DNA of 64,000 nucleotides from contig JAPQWV010000127.1 in assembly GCA_027422505.1 (NCBI GenBank), forward strand, positions 1,488,001-1,552,000, given 5' to 3'. The stretch's first letter is position 1; every line of letters begins with the position of its first letter. A program made the translations under genes and the position numbers. Under the pieces are notes generated by a model, which saw only the letters and a list, made by a program, of their open reading frames with translations, did no database searches and was not told the DNA's origin. Positions 47,755 to 59,726 of this stretch are shown piece after piece. Source of the DNA: Craterostigma plantagineum. Taxonomy: Eukaryota; Streptophyta; Magnoliopsida; Lamiales; Linderniaceae.

Positions 47755-48192
47755 TTAGGGGTGTTCGTTCGGTACCTACCGTACCGAACCGAATCGAAAT
47801 TTCGGTATACACCCCTAATACCGAATACCGAACCGAATTTCTCGGTTCGGTATTCGGTTTTTACCGAAATTTTTTCGGTAAATTCGGTACCGAAATTTAA
47901 ATAATAGTAATAAAAATTCGATAATAATTAAATTAATTCATATATTAATATAATATATATTTTATTTTCAATATTAATATAATAAAATATATTTTAATTT
48001 TTAAATTTCGGTAATTCGATATACCGAATTTACCGAAATTCAAAATCAGTACCGAACCGAATTTACCGAATTACCGAATTTTTTTTTGAAGTACCGAATA
48101 CCGAACCGAATTTTTCGGTTCGGTTCGGTTTTGTACCGAAATTTCGATATTTCGGTAATTTCGGTCGGTATACCGAACAACGAACAGGCCTA
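47755..48192. mobile_element. hAT-type foldback MITE, 438 bp
   Basis: A perfect 8-bp duplication GGCAGAAT flanks the element (47747-47754 and 48193-48200). The ends are inverted: TAGGGGTGTTCGTTCGGTA on the left, and TAGGCCTGTTCGTTGTTCGG on the right when reverse complemented. Internally both arms are packed with ACCGAA/TTCGGT units in both orientations (e.g. TACCGAACCGAAT, CTCGGTTCGGTATTCGG) around an AT-rich centre, so the strand can fold on itself extensively. There is no coding capacity. Confidence 0.85.
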
Positions 48193-48792
48193 GGCAGAAT
48201 AGCATGCTAGTGCGTGACAACGGTCGTTTGTATTTCGTACAAGGAAGCAAAAACCACATGGCTTGCAATAAATATTCGTTGCAAGCCCATACCACGTAAT
48301 ATGTTGTGTTGGTGGTGGTCAACATTAATCGTGACATTCATTATTTGGTGACATGAAGCGACAATAGTTTTGTAATGGGGAAAGAAAAAAGTAAACTTAA
48401 AAACCCTTAAACACAATAAGAAGACTTCCAACGAATGTTCAACTCTCCCATCTGATTGAAATTTGAAACCGAATTTAGTTGTAAATTGAAATAATAAGCA
48501 TCGCATACGCAAAAAAACTATTTCCAACTACCAAGTTCTAATAAGTTAAGTTACACATCAATAATTGACCACAAACCACGTCCTTAATCAAGCCTTATAA
48601 AATTACGTATAGCTCAATATAAAATTGATAAAATATTTAGAAAGCTTTACTTACTCTTTCGGCTGGTCATTAATATATTAACACATGTTCTCACATCATC
48701 TCTATTCCCCATCATCATACAAAGCAACCACTTCCCTCTCAAGTTTTATTTATCTCAAACACCGAAGATAGAAGAGAAAGTGCAAGAGAAAT
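48193..48792. other. Upstream region of the BIG GRAIN 1-like gene
   Basis: AT-rich intergenic DNA and presumed promoter; no gene or clear motif identified. Confidence 0.4.
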
Positions 48793-49605
48793 ATGTATCA
48801 TAATAATAATACCATGATAGAGAAGCTTGCAAGAAACGAAGACTTATACAAAGCAATGAGCAATATCAGCCGCCGACGTCACAAGAACACTCCATCCTTC
48901 TCATCCATCGTCCTCGACGAAATATATAATTCCATCGATGAAGAAGATGTGTCGAATATTAAGGCCAACAACAACAACCATTATTATTACAAGGACAACA
49001 ATTTCTCGAGGCACTCTCTAGTCCAAGAATCCTCGGCCGCCCACAACGTTTCGCCTCTCGTCTTCAGTCGAAAATCTCAGCCGCCTAATAAACTTCCTTC
49101 CTTATCAGTCGAGGAAGATGCATCATCATCATCATCAGAAGAAGGAGGAGGAGGTTCTTCGATGGGGATGAAATCTTCGAGGGCTTGTTCGAAGATTTAC
49201 GCTGGGATGAAGAAGAAGCTTACTAAGCAGCCAATTTCGCCGGGCGCATTAAGGCTGACGAGCTTCATCCACTCCCTCTTCAATGGCAAGCCGAGGAACA
49301 AAGCTGTCAGTTCGCTCGGCGAGTTCTTCCATGACGGAGAAGAAAGAGTCGATCGAAGGAAGGACGAAGCCTATTCGAGGCGTACTGTAAGAAAACGCGA
49401 TGATTGCGATGGATTATATACGAGAAATAAGCCTCCGTTGCCGCCTAATTATGATCGTAAGTGTAAGCACGAGGATGGCTGCGATGGAGATGATGAGAGC
49501 GATTCGAGCTCGGATTTGTTCGAGCTCGACATTCGCATGGCGTCGTTGTACGGAAGAGATGTGTTGTTCGAGGATTTTGATCCTGTCTATGGAAGTACTA
49601 ATTAA
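48793..49605 (+). CDS. BIG GRAIN 1-like protein
   Basis: A single-exon frame of 270 residues. Family blocks are TPSFSSIVLDEIYNSIDEE near residue 35, a Ser/Glu-rich linker, RACSKIYAGMKKKLTKQPIS and SPGALRLTSFIHSLFNGKPR (about residues 147-170), and an acidic C-terminal SDSSSDLFELDI. Rice BIG GRAIN 1 and its Arabidopsis relatives are plasma-membrane-associated positive regulators of auxin response. The second in-frame Met (residue 8) is an alternative start. The poly-Asn and poly-Gly stretches are normal for the family. A copia element is inserted about 210 bp after the stop codon, possibly in or near the 3' UTR. Confidence 0.75.
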   Translation: MYHNNNTMIEKLARNEDLYKAMSNISRRRHKNTPSFSSIVLDEIYNSIDEEDVSNIKANNNNHYYYKDNNFSRHSLVQESSAAHNVSPLVFSRKSQPPNKLPSLSVEEDASSSSSEEGGGGSSMGMKSSRACSKIYAGMKKKLTKQPISPGALRLTSFIHSLFNGKPRNKAVSSLGEFFHDGEERVDRRKDEAYSRRTVRKRDDCDGLYTRNKPPLPPNYDRKCKHEDGCDGDDESDSSSDLFELDIRMASLYGRDVLFEDFDPVYGSTN

Positions 49606-49814
49606 CTACTCGCTTTGATGCGAATCGTCTTGTAATAATATGATATAGCGTAGAAGGGGTTTGTATTATGTGTTGTTACCCTTTGCTCAATGTGAATGCG
49701 TCTTTCTTTGTTGTCTTACCATGTTGTTTGATTTTTCATTCCAGTTGTAAGAAGGGACCTAATGTAAGGAATTTTTATTTCGTTATTAAAAGTTCTTTCA
49801 TTGTTACACATAGG

Positions 49815-50424
49815 TGTTGGTCCAGCCATCCAAGGAGGACCGCACACCAAGGTTGAAAGAAAAAAAATAATAAAATATTATTTTATTATTTTAATGAACG
49901 GCTGATATTGAAGGGCGACGCGGCTGATTCCTGGCCACCCATTTCGAGTGGTCCAGAAGAGCTGAAGACATCTATAAATAGGCTGAGGATTCTTCAGTTA
50001 TTATCATCACAAGCTCATTCGAGTTTTACTATATAGAGAGAGAAGTAGTTCGAGTGAATTGTGAGGTTATCAGTTCGGGTAGAAACTGATAAGGGTTCCA
50101 CATCCACAGAGAGGTGTGAGGTAAACACGAGTGGTAAAAGTGAGATAGTAAAAATTCGAGGGTTGTAATTTTTACTATAGTGAAGATTTTGCCGACTCGG
50201 CCGTGGTTTTTCCCTCTTCGTTAACAGAGGGTTTTCCACGTTAAAGTTCCGGTGTTCTTTCTTACCTTACGGTAATTTTATTTTTACCGTGGTAGTTACT
50301 GTGCGGGTCCCACCAAATTTACCCCGTGGGTCCCACTTCTCCCGATCGTCGTACCGAGCCAAACCGGGACCAATTCCGCTGCGGGGCCCACTGACCACCG
50401 CGGGGCCCACCACCATTCCCAACA
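49815..50424 (+). repeat. 5' LTR of copia element 2
   Basis: 610 bp, starting TGTTGGTCC and ending CCCAACA. TATAAATA (49973-49980) is the likely U3 promoter. The 3' third is unusually GC-rich, with paired GGGTCCCAC/GGGGCCCAC units. Confidence 0.96.
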
Positions 50425-50426
50425 AG

Positions 50427-50439
50427 TGGTATCAGAGCC
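50427..50439 (+). other. Primer-binding site of copia element 2
   Basis: TGGTATCAGAGCC, complementary to initiator Met tRNA, starts three bases after the 5' LTR. Confidence 0.92.
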
Positions 50440-50535
50440 TGATAGTATTCTGAGTATGCTCTGTGGTTGCAGTTTTGACTGATCTTCCACATCAGAAAAG
50501 ATACTAGTAGGTTGCTGGTAGATTTTGACGGCCAC

Positions 50536-53500
50536 ATGGAGAACGACGGAGGAATGATCAAGCTGACAGTAACGAATTACTCCATATGGAAATCAAGGAT
50601 GGAGGACTATCTTTATTGCAAAGACCTCCATGAACCAATCGAAAATGAAGGCAAGATGCCCGAAGACGGGAATGCTGACCTTTGGAAGAAGTTGCAAAGA
50701 AAGACGCTAGCTGTGATCCGCCAATGGGTGGACATTAGCCTCTACAACCACGTCCGAAATGAGACAGACCCCTACAAACTCTGGACGAAATTGGAGGGTA
50801 TGTATGAGGTGACAAATGCGCTGAGCAAGGTATTCATGATGCGAAAACTCATGAATGTGAAGCTGAACGAGGGACGATCAGTTGCTGAACATCTGAATGA
50901 CTTTGAAGGGCTGGTAACTCAACTCACAAGTGCCGGTCTAGTCCTTGATGATGAGCTACAAGCATGTCTACTATTGGGATCTCTACCTGATAGCTGGGAT
51001 ACGTTGGTAGTATCGCTCACCAACTCGGCACCAAGTGGTAAAGTCACGATGGAGATGGTGAAAAACAGACTCTACAATGAAGAGCTACGACGGAAGGATG
51101 CCGCCAGTACTAGTACGGGAAATCAGGCCCTTGTTATGGAGAATAGGGGTCGGAGCAAGAGTAGAGGACCAAAAGGATACGACAAGTCGAAAGATAGATC
51201 CAAGTCCAGGGAGATGAGGAAGTGCTACCATTGTGGAAAAATTGGCCACTTACAAAGAAATTGTAGACTTCTCAACGAAAAACAGAAACAAGACGATGAC
51301 AAGAACACGTCTGCAATCGCCTCCAATGATAGTGGAGAGGTTACTCTGGTGAATGAAGCAGACTGCTGTCATGTTGCGGATGCAAGCACCGAATGGGTAG
51401 TGGACTCTGGTGCCTCCTACCATTGTGTTCCAAGACGTGAATACTTCTCCACGTATAAGGCGGGAAACTTTGGCACTACCAAGATGGGTAACCAAAGTGT
51501 TTCTAAAATAGTGGGGATCGGTGATATCTGTATCCAGACGAGCGTAGGGTGCACATTACGGCTGAAAGATGTGCGACACATTCCAGACCTGCGTCTCAAT
51601 CTGATTTCTGTGAAGGTGCTGGACAACGAAGGATACTATAACGAGATGGCAAATAGCAATTGGAAACTCACCAAGGGATCGTTGGTGGTAGCGAGAGCAA
51701 AGCTATGCTGCTCGCTATACAAGATGCACGGAACGATATGTGCTAACCAACTGAACGCAGTTGAAGATGATGCTTCTCCAAATTTGTGGCACAGACGGCT
51801 GGCGCACGTAGGAGAGAAGGGGTTGAATGTCTTGGCTAAAAAGTCCCTCATACCAGTAGCCAAGGAGAAAGCGCTGAACCCCTGCGATTATTGTTTATTT
51901 GGGAAGCAACATAGAGTTTCATTCGCGAAGAACTCAACCAGGCGAATGAAGAAGTTGGAGTTGGTACACTCTGACGTATGTGGACCCATGGAAGTCGAAT
52001 CTCTGGGAGGCAGTAAATATTTTCTGACCTTCATTGATGATGCGTCTCGCAAGACCTGGGTATATCTGTTGCGGACGAAGGACCAGGTTTTCTATTATTT
52101 CAAGAAGTTCCATGCGATGGTGGAAAGAGAAACAGGAATGCCGCTAAAGTGTCTACGCACAGATAATGGTGGTGAATACATCTCTCGGGAGTTCAGAGAT
52201 TATTCCACGAAGCATGGCATTAGGCATGAAAAGACAGTTCCCGGTACTCCTCAGCAAAATGGTGTCGCTGAGAGAATGAATCGGACAATTATGGAGAGAG
52301 TCCGAGCGATGCTCAAGATGGCTAATCTATCTAAGTCATTTTGGGGGAAGCTGTCAACACTGCAGTCTATCTTATCAACCGCCTACCTTCATCGGCGTTG
52401 GATTTCGATGTACCAGAGAAGGTGTGGACCGGTAGAGACATCTCATATTCCCATTTGAGAGTGTTTGGCTGCAAGGCGTTCATGCATGTGCCCAAGGAGC
52501 AAAGATCGAAGCTTGATGATAAATCAAATCCTTGCATCTTTGTTGGGTACGGAGACGAGGAGTTCGGCTACAGACTTTGGGATCCAAAGAAGAAGAAGAC
52601 TGTTCGAAGTCGAGACGTAGTATTCCATGAGCATGAGATCATGGGCGACTCAGATGTGGATGTGACGAAATCCACAGGTGGCGGTGTAGACGGTTATACA
52701 CCAGCCAGCATTCCATATGACGGTGCCACGGAGGAAGGAATGCAACAATCAGAACCTGAACCAGAAGAGCCAGCCATTGATGATGATGATGATGAACCTG
52801 TCGTAGATGAACACACTGAAGGTACTGAGCAGGGGGAGCCTTCAGATGTGCAAGAAGCAGTTGAACCTCAGCTAAGAAGGTCAACTAGGGAACGTCAACC
52901 ATCTACGAGGTATCCGAGTTCTGATTATATTTTGATTACTGACGAGGGGGAGCCAGAGAGCTTCCAGGAAGTACAATCTTGTAGGGACAAAGATTGTTGG
53001 ATAAAGGCCATGCAAGAGGAGATGGATTCTCTGAAGAAGAATGATACGTACGAGTTAGTTCGATTGCCGAAAGGAAAGAAAACACTCAAGAACAAATGGG
53101 TGTACAAATTGAAGAAGGATGATGGCAAGCTGGTCAGGTACAAGGCTCGATTAGTAGTCAAAGGTTTCACTCAGAGGAAGGGGATCGACTTTGACGAGAT
53201 ATTTTCACCGGTCGTGAAGATGAGTTCAATCAGAGTCATATTGGGACTAGCTGCTACTATGGATCTTCACTTGGAGCAACTCGACGTGAAGACCGCATTC
53301 TTGCATGGTGATCTTGATGAGGAGATATATATGGAGCAACCCGAAGGGTTCGAGGTTAGAGGTAAAGAGGACATGGTCTGCAGGCTGAAGAAAAGCTTGT
53401 ACGGTCTGAAACAAGCTCCACGGCAGTGGTACAAGAAATTTGATTCTTTCATGGTACATCAGGGGTTCAAGAGAACAGATGCAGATCCATGTGTTTACGT

Positions 53501-54506
53501 CCAGAGATACTCTAACGGTAAATTTATCGTTCTTCTCCTGTATGTTGATGATATGCTAATTGTCGGACAAGATGCAGAGATGATTAGCAGGTTAAAGAAA
53601 GATTTGTCAAAGACGTTTGACATGAAAGATTTGGGTTCGGCAAAGCGGATTCTCGGAATGGAGATTACCCGAGATCGGAAAGCTGGGAAATTGTGGTTAT
53701 CCCAAGAGCGCTATATTGAACGAATTCTGGAGAGGTTCAATATGAAGGATGCTAAGCCAGTTAGCACGCCACTTGCCGCGCACTTTCAATTGCGAAAGAA
53801 ATCCGATTCATCAACAGCCGAAGACGGAGAAGATGTCCCAGATGTTCCATATTCATCGGCGGTCGGAAGTTTGATGTACGCCATGGTGTGTACGAGGCCA
53901 GATATCGCTCACGCAGTTGGCGTTGTGAGTCGATTTCTATCGAATCCCGGGAAGTCACATTGGGAAGCAGTGAAGTGGATCATGAGGTACCTGAGAGGAA
54001 CTTCCAAATTATGCCTAACATTTGGAAGTGGTAAATGTTTTCTTACAGGCTATACGGATGCTGATATGGCCGGTGATCTCGACAGCAGAAAGTCGACGTC
54101 GGGATACATATTTACATTCTCAGGGGGAGCTATCTCATGGCAGTCGAGGTTACAGAAATGTGTTTCTTTATCAACTACTGAAGCGGAGTATGTTGCAGCA
54201 ACGGAAGCTGGCAAGGAAATGCTCTGGTTGAAGAGATTTCTTCAGGAGTTGGGAATTCAACAGGAGGAGTACATAATATTTTGCGATAGTCAAAGTGCTT
54301 TGGACTTGAGCAAGAATACTATGTACCACTCGAGGACGAAACACATCGACGTTCGTTATCATTGGCTCAGACTGGCTATTGAGGAGAAAGCGTTCAAGCT
54401 GCAGAAAATCCACACAGACAAGAATGTTGCGGACATTCTGACGAAGGTTATTCCCAAGGAGAAGACTGAGTTCTGCGCCGGGCAAGCCGGCATGGGCTAT
54501 CGCTGA
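50536..54506 (+). pseudogene. copia gag-pol with a single frameshift in the integrase
   Basis: The frame starting at the ATG 50536 (an in-frame ATG at 50512 is also possible) encodes gag and then a zinc knuckle CYHCGKIGHLQRNC. Protease follows (DSGASYH), then the pre-integrase segment (LWHRRLAHVGEKGL) and integrase with HSDVCGP, TDNGGEY and [11 protein letters not shown]. Near 52343-52347 (a run of five G) the frame shifts and the first frame ends at 52458. The second frame (52341-54506) carries the rest of integrase, the reverse transcriptase ([15 protein letters not shown]) and RNase H (DADMAGD, STTEAEY, CDSQSA). No other lesion was seen. With identical LTRs a one-base homopolymer error in the assembly is as likely as a real mutation. 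Confidence 0.93.
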
Positions 54507-54557
54507 GGCGGTAGGAAATCTTCCCCGCAAAAATGAATGAGGCTGGAGGGGGAGAAT

Positions 54558-55167
54558 TGTTGGTCCAGCCATCCAAGGAGGACCGCACACCAAGGTTGAA
54601 AGAAAAAAAATAATAAAATATTATTTTATTATTTTAATGAACGGCTGATATTGAAGGGCGACGCGGCTGATTCCTGGCCACCCATTTCGAGTGGTCCAGA
54701 AGAGCTGAAGACATCTATAAATAGGCTGAGGATTCTTCAGTTATTATCATCACAAGCTCATTCGAGTTTTACTATATAGAGAGAGAAGTAGTTCGAGTGA
54801 ATTGTGAGGTTATCAGTTCGGGTAGAAACTGATAAGGGTTCCACATCCACAGAGAGGTGTGAGGTAAACACGAGTGGTAAAAGTGAGATAGTAAAAATTC
54901 GAGGGTTGTAATTTTTACTATAGTGAAGATTTTGCCGACTCGGCCGTGGTTTTTCCCTCTTCGTTAACAGAGGGTTTTCCACGTTAAAGTTCCGGTGTTC
55001 TTTCTTACCTTACGGTAATTTTATTTTTACCGTGGTAGTTACTGTGCGGGTCCCACCAAATTTACCCCGTGGGTCCCACTTCTCCCGATCGTCGTACCGA
55101 GCCAAACCGGGACCAATTCCGCTGCGGGGCCCACTGACCACCGCGGGGCCCACCACCATTCCCAACA
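54558..55167 (+). repeat. 3' LTR of copia element 2
   Basis: 610 bp, apparently identical to the 5' LTR. It is followed at once by the ATAGG duplication. Confidence 0.96.
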
Positions 55168-55172
55168 ATAGG

Positions 55173-55820
55173 AAGCAGCGTGCAAGTGAAATAGGAAACT
55201 GCCTCTTGAGGGAATCTCTCCCGTATTAAAATAAAATAATGTACTCGTAGTAGCACGATAATGTGATTAGCAATTGGATAATTTATATCTATACTCTTAT
55301 ATTAATGCTCAGCAGAGTTAAAAAATCGCTTAACAATCAGCCAAGAATTTTTATCAAATTAATAAACATAAAAAAATAAGAAACCACACATTGCATTGCA
55401 TTTATATATATTGTACCTTCTGTATTTGGTATGATTTATATATTATGTAGCACATGCATATGCGCGTGCAATTTAATTAGTATAAATAAAATGGTTGGAG
55501 GTGGAATCTCAACTAATTCAAACAATGTTTGTGGATTTATGATGATGAGTAGAGTATATCAATGTTTGAGATAATAAGACTTAAAAAGTTAATTTTGGTA
55601 AGGTGGAAGGAAGGTCACTACTTGCGAGTTAAGTCATCATCAGCTCATTGAAAAACGTAGTGATTTTGCTATCGCGCGTTTAAGGGACCAAATCTTTAAT
55701 CAATTATAAATAGAGGGATCAAAATATATTTTCACTACAATGGTGAAACTTTGCTAAGGCAAGCAAAGTCGACGAGCTGCTAAGAGGAAAAATTTGACCT
55801 GGGTAAAAAGGTAATCGGAA
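55173..55820. other. Intergenic, upstream of GCR1
   Basis: AT-rich DNA with no supported gene. It must contain the GCR1 promoter and leader. Confidence 0.4.
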
Positions 55821-57908
55821 ATGGCTACGGTGCAGGCGGTTTTGGGGAACTTGACGGCGAGCGAACGTGAATTTCTAACTGACGTCAACACTTTCGCGTC
55901 GAGCCTCTCCTTCATCGGCTCGGGATTCATAGTCCTCTGCTACTTGCTATTTAAAGACCTCAGGAAATTCTTCTTCAAGCTCGTTTTTTATCTCGCTCTC
56001 TCGGTGAGTGCTCTTTGCCGCATCGCATTGTGTTTTGATGATCGCGTTAGCTAGGTTTGTTGGTTTCAGTTTTGATTTTAGGAGTTATTACAGTGATTGC
56101 TTAGTAGTTAGTTAGCCTTGGAAATTTGAACGAAGTGGCTGGATAAAAATTCCCCATTTATAATGGATGGAAATCTCATTGGGCTGTAGTATTGATTGTC
56201 TAGTCTCTAGGTTTTTTTTGTAGTTGCATTATATCTTCTGATTGCTTTGTTGTTTGCTTTTCTAAGACAAGCCTCCATCCCGTATGTAAATTTATCTGCT
56301 TTTGCTGCAGGACATGCTCTGCAGTTTCTTCAGCATCCTTGGGTATGAGCACTTTTGAGCCGCCATCTTTACACGATGGAAAATTCCAAATCTGACTCCC
56401 ACGAGTTTGTGGTCTAATATGGTTTTGTTGGATGCAGGGATCCTTCTAAAGGATTCTTTTGTTATGCTCAGGGCTATACGACACATTTTTTTAGTGTGGC
56501 TTCCTTCCTTTGGACGACAACAATTGCTTTTACTCTTCACAGAACAGTTGTTAGGCATAAGAGTGATGTGGAGGATTTGGAGTCAATATTTCACTTGTAC
56601 GTTTGGGGTATGTGTTCTCATTGTGGAAGAGAAAGGGGGTTTCTTCTCTCGCTTAGAGTCATATAATTTTCCAATTTATGCAATGGTTGCAGGAACTTCT
56701 GTTGTTATGACAGTAATTCGATCTATTGGAAATGACCATCATGGTCATATTACCCGTGTGAGCACATGGTGCTGGGCTCAAACAGGCCGTACAGGAAAGG
56801 CAAGTAGCACATAAGGTTGAACTGTTCCTGTGTAGCTGAATGTTAATGGGTTGCTATTATTATTCAGTTTTACAATTACTTAGGCATGGATGTCGTATGA
56901 CTGATCTTAACGAGTTCTATTCCTGCAGGTGGTTCACTTTGTAACGTTTTACGCTCCTCTGTGGGGTGCGATTCTATTCAATGGCATCACATATTTTCAA
57001 GTCATACGAATGCTGAACAACGTTGCGCGTGTATGTTGTCACTCTGATCTCTTTTTACCTCTACTTTGTTCGCCCTTGTACTGAACCAAGATTTATTACA
57101 CATGCTTTGCATAGCTTACGCAAACTCTGTTATATCCAGATGGCTGTGGGTATGTCAGAACGAGGGTACCAACCTGATGCACGATCGGATATGAAGGTCT
57201 GTTTTCTTATATTATTTGTCCAGGTTTTGTGCCAAGATGTAGTTTCTCTGTTTTGTGGCAAGAATTGTATTCTCTATTTTGTGGCAAGATTTTGTCTTCG
57301 CTATAGAAATCAGCACTGCTCTGCAATGCTTCCACAATTATAGATTGCATTTCTCCATATTACTCTTTTTATCGATTTGGCAGGCGCTAAATAAATGGGG
57401 ATACTATCCACTTATTCTAATTGGATCATGGTTTTTCGGAACAATCAACCGAATACACGACTTTGTCGAACCAGGCCACAAAATATTTTGGCTTTCCGTT
57501 CTTGACGTGGGCATGGCTGCACTTATGGTAATAAGTCTCCTGATATTGTCAATGTTTCTTTATTCTTTTCCTTCCTAGACTCCTCGTGTCTGATCTCTTT
57601 ACCAATACCGTTATACATAATCTTTTAAGGGCCTTTTCAACTCAATAGCATATGGACTCAACTCTTCAGTTCGAAGGGCAATTTACGAAAGATTGGATCT
57701 GTAAGTTGTTCAACTCTCCAGCCATCGACACCTGTTATTGAAACGAGAAGCTATATCGACCAAAATGGTGGTAATTTTTTTTTTGTGTGGTGGTGGTTGT
57801 TACAGATTACCAGAAAGTGTTCGAAGATGGTTCCCAAAGAGTTTGAGGTCAAGAGGTCAGCAGCAAGAGAGCGAACTAACGCCACTTAAAATCGAGACCC
57901 AGCGATAA
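55821..57908 (+). CDS. GCR1: Putative seven-transmembrane receptor GCR1 (cAMP-receptor-like)
   Basis: Nine exons (55821-56003, 56311-56342, 56438-56607, 56693-56799, 56929-57030, 57140-57196, 57384-57527, 57630-57700, 57806-57908) give 322 residues; the Arabidopsis protein has about 326. Seven hydrophobic segments can be read in order, from SLSFIGSGFIVLCYLLF near the N-terminus to VLDVGMAALMGLFNSIAYGL near residue 270. Family landmarks are DPSKGFFCYAQGYTTHFF and a Trp/Cys pair in STWCWAQ. The C-terminal tail is short and basic (ESVRRWFPKSLRSRG). GCR1 resembles Dictyostelium cAMP receptors and has been linked to G-protein signalling and seed responses; its ligand is unknown. The fourth intron has a GC donor (AAG|GCAAGT). 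Confidence 0.95.
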
Positions 57909-58218
57909 CAGAGCATACTTGCAGAATATACTTATAATCGACGATAGCATGTCGATTGCTGACTGTGACGACAATTTTAATGCTCGATGTTTACATACAA
58001 CGAACATCTCCCCTGCTTGACTCAGATTTCTTGGTTTGTCAAGTTTTGACGGTGTAGTCTGTTAGTGAATATGTATCTCGACACCTTTTCGATTTTGCAG
58101 TTGATTTCTTCCCATAACTCCCAGTTTATTGTAATCACTTGATCATGATTATTATTGATATTCTTGGTATTAGTATTAGACTATTAGTATTATTGTCGTA
58201 AATTACGTAACTAACGTA
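57909..58218. other. GCR1 3' region, nothing else seen
   Basis: Probable 3' UTR of GCR1 grading into AT-rich intergenic DNA. Confidence 0.4.
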
Positions 58219-58432
58219 TCTATTCTATTATATTAAGAGTGATGGGCTTGGATAAACCGTCAATTAGTGTGTTTCAATTGACCAATCTGATTCTATTAAA
58301 AAAGTAAAAAAGACTTATTAAACAACGTATCTTCCATAACCTCATAATAACGAATCTATTTTTAGTATATTACATATTAAAAGTATTAAAACTATTTAAC
58401 AAGCATTACCTTGTGTGAGCAAGAAATACTAG
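58219..58432 (+). mobile_element. Small non-autonomous Helitron-like element, 214 bp
   Basis: It starts TCTATTCTATTATATTAAGAG and ends AAGAAATACTAG, with host A before and T after, as expected for Helitron insertion between A and T. A short stem CTTG...CAAG (about 58410-58423) lies just before the end. The AT-rich body has no coding capacity. Confidence 0.6.
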
Positions 58433-58599
58433 TTTAGATATCGTGGAGACCCAAACAAACGTATCAAAATTTCTGGAGCTACTACAGCTGTCATAAAACT
58501 TGAAATTGAGAAAATAAAATGAAATCGTCAGTGGCCTTACAACATCACATGCTCATGGCTGAGTACTAAGGGCCTTAAAACATCCCTTTTGTTTTTTCT

Positions 58600-59726
58600 T
58601 CAGTTAAGCTTGGACTTAGAAGAGCTCTTGAGAGGCTTAGCAACAGGCTGGGCTGGGCGCTGCGCACTTTTCGTTATCTTCTTCAGGTCGTACTTAACCG
58701 ACATGAAAGCGCAGAGCAGAGCAAGCAACATCGTAGGGTACACAAACACGGCTTTAGATGGATCTGCGTTAGCCGGCTTATTGAGAATCCCTTCCTTGAC
58801 AAGTCCCCATATAACCAAAAGGGTCCCGAACATGCTCATTCTCCCAGGTTTTACGACGCCTATCAGTGCACCCGCCACGCAGAAATAACTCCCCGCAAGA
58901 ACCTGTCGAGGTTGTTCAAATCCAAATTTGTATTTTTCAGTTCTTTTATGTAATGCTTTCTAAGCAAAATCATACTTAGCTGTGTATGTAACAGTTCAGA
59001 TGAACGAGGTAATGAGGAAAGGGTAAAAGCAAACCTCTAATCGCTGAAGGTCAGTAACTGCAGATGCTTCCTTTATGCTGGTCAGGTTATATGCATTCAA
59101 GAAATCGTTCCACCTCGGCAAGGTCATGTTAGTGATGAGCCCATTAACCACGGCTCCTGGGTAGAGTAGGCCCTTCACCACTGGGACGGGGAAAACCTCG
59201 CTAGCGATCAGTTGTGAGGCGGTGACGTGGATAGGCGTCGTGCACATTCCTGATCTACACTGAACCCTGAAGACAGTACAAACGGATCAATTGGAAGTAC
59301 TACCAAGGTAAAAGTCACAAATTCCTTTGTGTTCGTAGAAACGCTAGTTATGGAGAAATTCAACCGTGTGGCTTTTAGCATAAGCGATGACAAAGAACCA
59401 GTGAAAAAAGTTAACGATCGATCAATCCCAAGAGCAAATAATGAACAGAGAGTCAAAATTCGGAAAGCTCGGTCCGGCGCTTAACATGGTTCCAATCAAA
59501 ATCGAAGCCGCAAGAGAACAGTATGCTTGATTAAGATCAAAGCACGAGTTACGAAAACTATAAATAAGACATGAAGATGAAGAATCCGAAGGCGCCGAGT
59601 GTACCTAAAGAGCGGGATCTGAAGAAGAATCAGCACGAAATATACGCGAGATGCGTATTTCGACAAGTTGCTCCACTTTCCCTTCGCTGGCGCCACTCTC
59701 GTCGTTGAAATCGAACTGTTCGCCAT
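58600..59726 (-). CDS. Small multi-span membrane protein, uncharacterised plant family
   Basis: Three exons (59726-59605, 59266-59035, 58902-58600) give 218 residues. Four hydrophobic segments are visible: VYFVLILLQIPLF (about 28-40), the PVPVVKGLLYPGAVV region, GSYFCVAGALIGVVKPG, and AVFVYPTMLLALLCAFMSV. A loop with CRSGMCTTPIHVT follows the first segment. The C-terminal tail is Lys/Ser/Pro-rich with KSSSKSKLN. I recognise it as a conserved plant transmembrane protein but know of no function; the basic tail could suggest ER location. Confidence 0.8.

Larger units (their letters stand above)
49810..55172 (+). mobile_element. Complete Ty1/copia LTR retrotransposon (element 2), very young
   Basis: The 5-bp duplication ATAGG flanks the element (49810-49814 and 55168-55172). 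Both LTRs are 610 bp, with TG...CA ends, and I see no difference between them. The primer-binding site TGGTATCAGAGCC is at 50427-50439, and a purine-rich tract GGCTGGAGGGGGAGAA precedes the 3' LTR. The interior has one gag-pol region, broken once by a frameshift in the integrase. It is a different family from element 1: the LTRs are unrelated and the proteins differ throughout. Confidence 0.97.
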
